Source: Apricaphanius iberus
Taxonomy: Eukaryota; Chordata; Actinopteri; Cyprinodontiformes; Aphaniidae
Reading direction: 5' to 3'
NCBI GenBank assembly: GCA_028564705.1
Contig: JAPXFQ010002744.1
Coordinates: 1,984,001-2,048,000, forward strand
Length of the DNA stretch: 64,000 nucleotides
In this document: one piece after another, positions 38,781 to 50,700 of the stretch
Layout: each line of letters opens with the position of its first letter
How positions within the stretch are numbered: position 1 is the first letter of the stretch
Notes under the pieces: generated by a model
What the model saw: the letters and a program-made list of their open reading frames with translations, nothing else
The model's database searches: none
Told to the model about the DNA's origin: nothing
Program-made: the position numbers and the translations under genes

Positions 38781-41700
38781 TTCTATTTCTATATGCCATC
38801 CATGAAGGCTTCCACCGTGTGTTCACCCAGCTCAGGGTGTAGGCACTGCTGGCATTCAGGATGTTCTTGTGTAGAAAAAGGTGAGGTTTGTACGGGTTAC
38901 TGTGGGCGTGAAAGAGGTGAAAACCAGTGCGTTCCAGCTCCTTCAGCAAGCTAAACCAGTAGCGCACCACAGATGGGTCATCGCCGGCCACCTCGAAGCC
39001 CGCCCAGTGCAGGTGAAGCTCCAGCAGCAGCTGACCCACAGAGTCCAGGACTCCTTCCAGGACGAGATTCTCTAAAATCTTCCACTCTGCGCTCTCCACA
39101 TCTGCTTTTAATACATCCACCTTGAAAAAGGAGGTAAAAAAAGTAAAAATAAAGAAATGTTCTTCTACACCTATATAATAAATGAGTTCTATTGCAGCTT
39201 AATAATAACACTAATATGTGAGAAGTTATTGAATTCAAAAGCTATTAAAGGATGTGAAAGAGTATGTGAAGCTTGGCCTTGGCTGTTGCTTCAGCTGTGT
39301 TGATGGATTGAGCCGAGGCACAACTTGACAGGGCTTGCTGGGATGGAATGGAGAGGAATTGCTTCCTAAGATGAATGTGAATAGCACCCTAAGGTCATAT
39401 TTATGTAAATACACTCATGCATGCTCAGAGCTTAATGCATATCTCCAGGACCTTGAGTTTCATCTAAGGTTTTATCAAACAATTAAACTTGCCCTGTTTC
39501 TGACCTTTATGAGTTTAAAAGTTAAAGGTAAGTTTTTCCGTTAAAGAGCATATTAAGCATTCCTATACATGTGACAGCTTCTTTCAAGCTTCTCTTTATT
39601 CTCTTAAACAGACCGCAAAGAAGCATGTAATCACATTTTATTTCTTTGCTTAAGGGAGCCAATCTCGCTTGTATGTATGATAGTTCACGAGGTTTTCTGT
39701 AAAACTTTTAAAGTTCGTCTTTTGACCATCAAAAGGTGAAAAACTATCTTTAAAGATGGTTTATCACCTATTTTCAGTACAGTTCTTGAAGTTGATGTGG
39801 GTAACATATTTTACAATGAGGACCTTAAAAGCCTACCCTGGAAATCCAGAGGTCTCACAAGAGCACAATTTGAAGCTTTGTTAGGCCCTTTGCATTACTC
39901 GTTGCCAGACCCTTAATTTTAATAGATTAGGGTCTGGATTTTTCCAGACTATCAAAAACCCAGAGGAAACCTGAAAAGCACCCAGACAGGCAGCTAAATT
40001 CAAAATATCAGGATTTTTGGCAAATAACTAAAAGCCTCTCAAAGATATCTCATATTTCACTTTTTGGTAGTAAAATGCTTTTTTTTATTTCAAGTAAGAG
40101 TCTGTGTGATTAGGTGAACAGGCATGGATTTAAACCTGATTTGTAAAAGCTCAAAAATCCCAAAATGTTCAAGTGTAAACTGAGGAACATGAGTAAAAAC
40201 AACCAGATTAGTTACCTCGTCTGGTTGGATGACAATGTTGTGTTATAGGCTTACTAGCGCAGTCTTGTCTAAAATGCAGTTCTTTTCTCCAAACAAGATC
40301 TGGCATCCGATAACTAACATTTTGTTCCTCTTGTGAGTCTTTTGTTTCAGTTAGTCACCAGATCTCTATAAATGAGTCATTTGGTCAGTTTTTAACCCAT
40401 TGCAGATCAGTGCTCCAACACACATGCATGCCTTTATGCCTTTCTGAGTGACGGTTTCCTGTCTGCGATGCTTGGCAGAACGATTCTAGCAGTGCCTTTG
40501 CTTGCTCCGCTGGCACATAGAGTACTCACATTAATAGCTCATTATGAGGATGTGCACATGGCCTTGCATTTAAAACAGGCGAGTAACTGAACAGCTCACT
40601 GTACCAACCCACACACTATGCAAAACCACTTTATATTTGTGCATTTCACAAACCAAAATATTGCAATTAAAGATGGCAGATCCCAGAGAATTTGTCAAAA
40701 ATTTAAGGTGAGACTAAGCAGAAATGCTTCCAGGATGCGGATAGCTTTTTTATGGACATTTCTTTTTCTTAATAAATTTTATCTTCATGTGAAAACTGAC
40801 TTTTTTGGAGGGGGGGTTGAAACATTTAAGAGTGAAGAAAAAAGTGAACGCAAAAGAAATCTGTAAAGGTGCAAACACTGACACACTCACAGCAGTACAT
40901 AACTATGTTTATAAGTTTATGTATGAAAGATCATGTGTGAAAATCCTTAACAGTGAGCTAGGGAATCATGCCTGTAGACCTTTGAAGAGCTACCTTAAAG
41001 TCAGATTAGATTTAGGAGGAGCTTCAAATTATTAATGGTGGGATATTCATTTGGACTTTAAAGACCCACTCTGTAACTTTTACACCATAAAAACATGTTT
41101 TCTCGAAACGTTTATGTAATACGACACTATTTTTGATGTTCATTTTTGGGGCTGTCACTACATGGGAGAGTACGGAGCCCGGCAGGGGTCAGGTTCAGAA
41201 ATAACTTTTGAGGGGTAAGAATCCGTACCCTCGGTTTACTGAGCCGTGCGCACAGATTAGGAATCCGTACCCTTGGTTTATTAAACTGTGACTGTCTGGG
41301 GGGTCCTGTCCGCTTGATAATATTCCCTGGTTGATTTCAATATGTAAATTGCTTTGGCAGAGGGGTTAAACACAGGGTTGGTAAATGGTTTGCATTGGTT
41401 CAAATCCTGCTCTTGCACTTTGCCACTGCAGGAAAGTAGGCTATAAAGATAAACTTTGTTTAAACTGGGGACATTTCCTCTGCATTATTTATAAATCATA
41501 GTTTTGTTCCAACCACATGAAAACCTGATGTGTAATTTTTTTAACAGTGCAGGTCTAACATCCCCTTATACTCCCAGTGCTATTTTCATATAGGCTAATC
41601 AGAATCCAAACTGATATTCAACTATCTGAAACTGTTTCTTTATGTGCGAATGTTGTAGCATTTTTTGCCGAGATTCAAGTTACGTCCAATAAAGACTTGC

Positions 41701-44700
41701 TTTCAAAGTGGGCACTGTATCAACAAGTAACCGGTTAACACATGTCTCTTTAATGCAACGTATTTATGCTGTGCCACCTGCTCCATGTATCTATGCAGAT
41801 AGCGCAGGACTGAGCCTGTATTCCAGGGGGCAATATAAATATAACACCTACTTTTATAGTCTGCAATATACATAATTTCCCTCTAGGATCAATAAAGTGT
41901 ATTCTAATGAAGTAATAGGATGGGATTCAATCCACCAATACCTGGGTTGCCAAACATCAGTGTTAACCACACTGCCAAAGGAGCCACTTAATAATCATCC
42001 AGCCAGGGCACAATATCAGTTGGACAGGATCCCCCACACTGTCACACATGGTTTATGAATCTGTGTGCACAGTTTAACAAACCGAGGGAAAAGATTAGTA
42101 ATCCGTGGGCACGGTTTAGTAAACCGAAGGTACGGATTCTTACCCCTCAAAAATTATTTCTGCACCTGACCCCTGCTGGGCTCCGTAGGAAGGTCCTCCT
42201 GCTGTTTATCGCACTATAGAACTTTTCACCCACGGACCACTTCCCTGGATGTACTGACTGAGTTTTGCTTTACGGCAGTATGCTATGCGCTACCTAATGA
42301 TATATAAAAAAACCAGCAGTTTGAGACTTGAGCCATGGCAGATCCACCACAGAAACTAAAGAAGACACTATCAGAAGAAATTAGGAAAAGAGACTGGGCC
42401 ACAAAGCAGCTGAGCTGGCAGAGCTTCACTGCTTCATAGCTCATTATGATGGTTGGTACTGACCCCGGTATGAATCCGGGGTAAGGAACATTGTAGGATG
42501 CTAAGCCAAAGCTGGAAGAAAACCCTAGAAAACATAGGTAAGAGAACATTTCCTTCCCTTCACTGCTATGAAAGACCTTTTCTTTCAAACGGTTACTCAG
42601 TTTAGGTCAAAGTCGGATTATCTTCTAAAACCCAGTGTTACAAATTTTTAGTTTTGTGTGGTCAGCCGCTGTGAGTGAGATTTTAGAGATACAGTAGGAT
42701 GTAGGGATGCTAAACTATTCCTGTTGCTACTGGATTGGTAAGTAATAAATGCTTGCTCTGGGTTTGGGGAAGATGACGTGATACAGCGCTGGGGAAATTG
42801 TTTGATGGTTTAACCACTTGAAACTCCGTTGGTTTGATGTTTTGTTGTTTTGGCTGGGGAGCTTCTAAAACCGTCAGTAGACTTTTTCAGAAGCGCTCCA
42901 TAAAAATTAATTTTTATGACAGTGACATAACGCCGCAAGCCTTGGCAGGTAACAGAGGGCAAATATCTGCAAAGTTACAGTGTTTCTTAAAGACAGACAC
43001 CAAGGAGATTAATCATGTTGAGGGTATTTATGGTAAAGTGTATAAGAACGGATCGCTACCTGTGTGCAGCACACAAACGAATGTGATACAGTGAAGTAGA
43101 TAAATAAATACAGCTCTGTGTTGATTTACCACTTACATCTCTGTGTCCAAATTCATCCATAATGGTGGACAGTTTCTTGTTGCTTGCTTGTCGTTTTGGG
43201 GCAATTCCTGGGCTGGGGTCCCTCCAATCAACAGAGATCCGATGGAACCACATTTCAGCTTTTTGTAGGTGAGGCTGCTCCAGGCCAGGATCAAAGCAGT
43301 GGACCTCACAACCTGATTGTGCAAGAAAATGATCCATGGAGCGATCATCCACTCCCAACCTGAAGACCACAGGAATCAACAAAAGAGTTGCGTAGCAAGA
43401 CATCAAGGGGTATGTCGTCACATTTATTTTATCCATGCATGCACAGTGGAAAATGAGCAAATAAATGCAATTTTTAGAAAGCAAAAGATAGTAATAAAAG
43501 GGAAGTTGTTACCAGCTCACTGTTATATTAATGGACTCCACTATAGTGGAGTAATAATACACGGTTAAAAAAAAAGTCCTCATTTCCCTAATCTCATATT
43601 GAATGGCATTCAAAATCACTGTATTTTGAGCAGCTCTAAGCACTGACTTTCCTTTTCCAACACATACAGTGCTGTGAAAAAATTATTTGGCCCCTATAGA
43701 TTTCCTCTATTTTTTTGCTTTCTTCTGTCATTTTGTTTTTTCTTTGAAATTATCAAACAAATTTATAAAAGATAAATAAATACAAAATGCAAGTTTTTAA
43801 TAATGATTATACAAATATTTTGTTAATAATTTTTAATTAATAATGATTAATCATTATTAATGATAATTATACATGATTTAACAAATAATTTACAGTGAAA
43901 GCCTGTTTAAGATTTAAATTTACACCGGACGTAACATGGTGCCCACCTTTCACGTTTTTCTTGTCGGTCTACACGATATTTTCCTAAATCTGCCTACCAT
44001 CAAAGTGTAAGTCAGGCCTATATAGGTTGTTTTTTTGGTCAGGAAGGGTTTCTCCCAATCCCTTTTTTTTTGTTCATTCAGTATACATGACTGAACACTG
44101 ACCTTATCTGAGGCAGACAAGGACTATTGTGATTTAGATGTTGCTCTAAGCACCGTGAATTGCCTTGTTGTTGAAAGTGTGTTCTACAAATAAATGTGCC
44201 TTGCCTTAGGTTCTTTTGAGATCTTCTGGATGAGTCATTGATGTACTCATGAGGTAGTAATAAAAGGCTGGCCACTCTTCCATTGTGGTTTGTTGAAGTC
44301 CCAAAGTCCTAGAAATGGCTTTCTAACCCTTTAAAGATGGAAAAATGCTAGTGACTTTGTTTCTTATCTGTTCTTGAATTTTATTTTTTTAATTTTAGAT
44401 CTGGGCATGATGAGCTGGTTTTGAGATCTTCTAGTACCGGACCATTGCTCTATAGACCTGCAACTGAATAGAGGTGATTATGGGATTTTACAATAGAAAC
44501 AGACAAAAAAGGTGGACTGGACCACACTGAGCTACACCATTGGCTATACAGACATTCTGGACTCCTAGCTCTCCTTCTCTTGCAACCACAGCTTCCTTCT
44601 TACCCACTCCAAGCAACACTTCCCTGGACAGCATTTAAGAATTCCCACACCCTGCAATATATCTCAACATCCTCTCCATCTAATTAACAACCATAGCTGT

Positions 44701-47700
44701 TCGTCTTTCAGTCTGACCCCGTTCCCTGGTGTGAGGGACCGAGCTGGTCAGGAACAAGGGACACAGGTGGCTTCAAAGAGAACGGGTTTTATTTACCCAC
44801 AGAAATGTCCAAACAATTAGAACTCCTAAAAGAAGTCAAATGAACAAACAAAACCAAAAGTCAAATTGGTAACTTAACTAAAGTAACTTCAAACTGCACA
44901 AACAAAGTAACTGAACACAAAACCAAACTGACCTCCCAAACAGGAAACAAAGGGAACTTAAATACTGGCTGATCAGACCAATTAACACAAGAGGGAATAA
45001 ACACATACTAACAAATAAGCTAACAAAAGAAAATTAAACCAATTAGCTTTTTAGTTACTTGAAAATAAATGGAAAAGTAACCTAAATAAGTAAAGAAACT
45101 ATTCAGGAAACCCATCTAGAAAACAAATACAAATTAATGATCTCCCCCCTGAGGGAGCTGCTGTGAACCAGTCCGTGGCATTTCCTGTCCACATCACTGT
45201 GCTGGCTCTTGCAGGCTTCTGCTCATGTCTGCCCTCTAGCTCTCATTTGGATTTCCCCCAGCACCGGTAACCCAAGAAAAGGAAAGGTTAAAGAAAGCAA
45301 AACAAACAAAAGTCGAATACAAATACCTATGTGTGTTAACAAATATTACTAATTTCAACAAAGTTTAAATTATGTAAACAAAATGATAAACTAAACATAA
45401 CTGAAATGTTGGTGCATTTCAGTTTCCCATTCACTGGTTCCTCCCGAGATGACCCCTCATTCCTTTGCAAAACAAACCTTTTATTTAAGAATATTTATCC
45501 ATCTACTGTGGTCTGGTGTGCTGACTTAGAGTCAAGAAACCAATCAAGTCAGTTTGATATGATTTAACCTACCTGTGCTTCATCCAAGGTTTCCTTGCAA
45601 CCATTTCCTCATGATGTTTTTACAAGCTTCTTTGAAACCCCCAGATTCAATTTCCCATGTCTGACAGCTGACCAGCTCCTCACTGCTTTGTCACCAAGCT
45701 CATCTCTGTGCTCTGCCTGTTCACCCTTTGTGATCCGTCCTTGCTCTCTGATCCTTCTCCTCGCTCTTAAGCCTTGTTTCTGCGGAGCAGGTCCGGTCCA
45801 TTATTTTATGGTCCAGCATACTCAAAAGAGGGTTTCCACCACCAGCTGAACTCTCACTGGGCGGGCGGGGTTGTATTGTACTACCATACTAGTGCAGTGA
45901 GAATCATGACGCAATAAAACTTAACAAATAGATCAAGAGACCAGATTATGTTTGGTTTTTGGTTCCTTGTTTAAAGTCCTTGTTGCAGTGTATGAGTTGG
46001 GTCCGTGCCACAAAGAGAAACATATTCCATTTACAATGAGTTGTCTTGGACTTGGGCAAGCAGTGATGGTTTTCATTCCCCCAAACATGTGTGTCACCAG
46101 TAGCTTCAACCTAACCGTACCGGACCATTGCCCTATAGACCTGCAACTGAATAGAGGTGATTATGGGATTTTACAATGGAAACAGACAAAAAAGTTGGAC
46201 TGGACCACAATGAGCTAAACCATTGGCTATACAGACATTCTGGACTCCTAGCTCTCCTTCTCTTGCATCATCTAACCCTAACTTGCAAATTAAAACTCAC
46301 TTGATAAGTGTTGGACTGTCTGGAGTATTCGAAGAACTATACTCACCTGTGGACTTAGCTACCTGCAGTTACTCCCCACATCCATTCCTCTGTGGAGTGT
46401 TCCTGGTTCCAGTGACCATCATCATACCAATAAACCTTTTATTTCATTTCACTGATCTCTCTTCCTTAGACCCAACTTCCACATAGTAAGACAGGGGCCG
46501 TTGATCATAGTAATTTAGTTTTGTAACGTGCATGAAGTAAGTCAACAATACTGTAAAAATGTCTACAGCTGAATATTCTTGATATAGTCCTGATTTCATT
46601 AGCATAGACAAATTTTGTGGAAGAAATACAAGTGTAATGAATGTTGACACAAAAATTTTTATGCTTCCGTCAGTTTCTCCTGTTTCTTTCATGTTTCTGT
46701 TTTGTATTCATTACTACTTCTCAGATCATCTGTATGAAGTAAAGTACCTTTAATTTAGACATTTCTTTAAAACTCACAAAACAATGCACACACATGTACC
46801 ATGAATCCATGAATGTCTGTCATAGATCCCCCTCGTTTAATCACACATTATAACACTCCTCTTTATTCTTCTTCAGTTTTTCCTCCTGCATTCCCATACC
46901 TCCTTTTTGTGTTGCAACTTTTCCCCTGTAATTATGGCAATGGGAATTCAGTTCTTTTACAGATGAGGTGCTGGATCCCTGAATGCATCTCACTTGCAAG
47001 AAGATGAGTAGATGTGAGGCACTGATATAAAAGATGTCTCTCTTTATAACACTAAGGTGTCACTGACAGCTTCCCATTCTCTAGTGTGATTGACTGCAGT
47101 AACACTGCAGATGATATGTATCGCCTAAATCTCAGCAAGGGGTTAAAGGGAGACTAAGAATGTGACAAAACGTTTTCTGAATAACTGGTGATAAAGCCCT
47201 CACTAAATCCACTTTTTTTTCTCAGAGTAAAATGCAAGAGCAGAAACTCGGGCAATATACAATAAATTAGTCAAAATTAAACTTTAAAGAGATAGTTAAA
47301 ATTTTGTGATGCAGAGTTGCCGGCTGAAGTCTTCATTTAGAACAAGCCACATGAGCTGTCTAAGAGGCTGAAGGCAATAGTAAATCTGACAAGGGCTAAA
47401 AAAGAAACCGTTTTGTTTTCTAATTATCTTTCCTATCTCAAAAATCATACAAATATACAAACTGTATTTTCATTAGTGAGCTGTAACAACACTAACTTTA
47501 GATTTATAAATCTGATACTCCCAATTCAGTTTTCAGAAATTAAGAACACTCTTTGACGAGAGACGGAATGTTTTATTCAAAACAGAAATTTTCCACACAT
47601 GTCAAATCTTGAAGGTTCTGTGGGCCTTTCCTTTCTATTCTAACCTTAAGTTCTTTTTTAAGATTGTCTTTTAAATTGTTCCTCTCAGATGAATGAATGC

Positions 47701-50700
47701 GGCATTATTGTAGTTTTATTTTCCTCTTTGAAACCAGTTCAGAGTTTCCTTGGTTGTGTGTTTAGTAAAATTATCTAGTTAAAAAAATCCACCCTAATTT
47801 TATTTTTCTTATTATTCTTATTATATTGTCTCAGAACGTATTTAGCTTCAGTGCTTTTTCAACTATATGACGTTTTCTGGTACCATTACTGGTACCATTC
47901 TAGTAACTTTACCGTAATGTTTTATACTATTTCTCCTGTAAACATGGTGCAAATAATAAAAATTACAAAAAAAGATGATTTTGGTCTCACATGACAAGGC
48001 TATCCCTAATATTTCATTGACCTGTCAACATGGTCTGCTATAAATTTGAAACAGTTTTTTTTCTTTTTTTTGTGTGCAATCTTGTGCTGTAGTGTACATT
48101 GCAGTTTAACGCATTGCAATGTCAGGGAATTTAACGATAGTCAGTGACTCTTGGGCAACTCTTCTGATTATTCTTTTGACTTCTTCTTCATTAAATAAGT
48201 TGGCATGCAAACCATTTCATAAATGTGCTCGTCAATTTGATGATTTTGCTAGAGTTTGATAGATCTGGCAGAGCGACCGTGGACCAGGACTCAAACTCAG
48301 GACGGCCGCACCAACCACCACGCTACACAACGCCCCATAAACATCTAAGTTAAGTTGTTTGATCCTAACATTATTTACTATTTTTAGATACAGAGACATA
48401 TATTCATGCTTTTAAATATTGAAGATTTAAGATAACAAAACTCTTTAAATACTTGTCTGAGGCAACAAAGCCTACAAAAACTACAGATGGTACAAAATGC
48501 AACTATCAGTTTTTTTGCATAGACCAAATGTAATAGTTTATTTTAGATTTTATTCTTGACTTTTTAGGCATGCTCTGGGTTTACACCAAAGCGCATCTCT
48601 GTTAATCTCAAACCATACACTCACTTCTGAAAAATAAGTCTCAGCCAAAGCTCTTCTAGCGGTCTGAGATTATGATCCAGCCAAGAAGCTTTATCTCTGC
48701 CATATCAATTTCTAAAACCCCTTTTTTTTCATGTTTTATTTGCTGATTACTTTAAGATGTGTTTTTTTTTAAGTTTTTCTTTAGTTATTTCTCTTTTTTA
48801 AATCTTACTAACTACCTTGGAAATTACATTTTTTGTTGTTTGTTTTTTCAAGGTTTTGTGACTGTAGTGGCCTTTATTTGATAGAGGACAAGGTTGAAAG
48901 GGGAAAGAAGTGGGGCAAAGACACAAAGGAAAGGTTCTGCGAGGACTGGAGTTTCACTCTATACGACCACTCCGAGGGCAAAGGCCCCTGCACACCCATA
49001 TTAACCACTACACACCACACGATGCCTCCGTAATTTAACTTTAACACATTTATTCAACCAAAACTTGCTTCAAATAAGCCGACTTTTATACATGTGAGGT
49101 GGTTATAGAGCTGGTTAAGAAATTCCCAATAAAATATTTTATGCAAGAAACAAGATAAATAGGAAATTTAAATCTACCTGTCCTCATACTGTTTACATAA
49201 GATAAAAAAAAACTTTAACTTGCTTTTGAAACAGTGATAATAATAATTATAGGGTTATATTGCCTGTCTGCACTGTGTTAGAAACCACATTTCCAACGAC
49301 AACCAACACACGGTCCATTTATAATAAAGTGCAGGTATTTTTACTTCCCCTCCAAAGCGCTAGCCTACATAAGTGTTCTAAATTTGCAGCTGTATGGCCT
49401 TGAATCTTCAAGGACGGTTATGGACCAATTTCAGCAAAGAAAAATCTTTTCTGCACTTCAAGATGAGTGGATTGCAGTTCAGTGAAAGAAGGGTGGACTC
49501 TCAAGAAAAAATAATGACTGGTTTTGCAACCTTATTGGGTCTTTTTAATACAGTAGTTAAGGAGTGGAAATAACATGAACATTTTAAATAATAAACTGAA
49601 GGGGCTGAGCTCAGAGTGACATCTAGTCTGCTGGCTCATACAAAGGCTTATAAAGAATAGGATTAAAAATATAAACAGATTAAACATAAACAGATTAAAA
49701 ATCTGTTTCGATCAGTCCATCTGTTTATAAGAACATAAGGGAGAGTGCTCTGTTGACAAACCATGGAATCATAAGTGTCAGTACCCAGTACTTCCTTCCA
49801 GTGAAGATTAAACAGTGGCATGGTAAAGAATATTCATAACCTATATTACAGCTCTGATTAAGTTCAAGCTCTGTGTCCAACAAAGGATGAACATCCTTTT
49901 TTTATGACCCTTGATGATGCAAGTTTTCATTTAGTTGCAACAAAAAAGTCTTTAAAAAGTCCATTCTTTGGCTCTTTCACACCGCACGCTTTGTCAGCAT
50001 AAGAAAAAAAAAACTGCGCGTGGGCCTTTCTCTGGCAGATGTTTTAAACAATGGCTGATCGTGATTGGCTAGACGACTCTGACGTTGGGTGACAACATCA
50101 TAGTTGTAGAAGCTCTGATTGGTTGACGCGGCAATTCAAGAGTTTTAAAAGTTCAGCTGGCCGAACTTCTGTGTTGCTGGCTTTTCCGCTTTGACGCTTG
50201 TAACGCAGGAAAAGTTTCAAGGATTGATGTGGCAAACGCACCCAAAGTGTCGTAGAGAGCCCTCCTGACAGCCTCAACCATAGATTTTACATGTAATCTT
50301 GCTGCTCTTGATATTGATGTTCGGGGCGGTGTGAATGCACCATAAGAGAAATGGGCATCAATGTCACGTACAAATCTAAGGAAACAGGATCTCCTTGATT
50401 ATCAATTAGAAGTTCCCTGATCATTTACCTTAAAATCAGTTCATACATTTTTTTCAGTTAGATTTATATTATATTTTATGGCTGACAATGATCGTGGCAA
50501 TCACTAATCTAATGAATCCTGGCATTAAAAAATAAAAATCAATTTCTAAACAGTATTTTTTTGACTAAATGAATAGAAACAGAAGGTAGTTTCCCCCCCA
50601 AAATTGTCCAGTATGAGATTATGCTATTGCAATAAAAGAGGAATTTATTTTTGAAATTTTTTAAATGTCTTTACCAAGGATGGCAATAAATGTGGAGTAG

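Noticed and set aside
43317..43568. Plus-strand frame over the mettl24 exon at 43137-43359
   Set aside because: Shadow of the real minus-strand exon, whose residues match METTL24.
44434..46267. A TRIM-like miniature LTR retrotransposon with 151-bp LTRs
   Set aside because: The repeats do not start TG and end CA in LTR fashion, and no primer-binding site, polypurine tract or flanking target duplication was visible.
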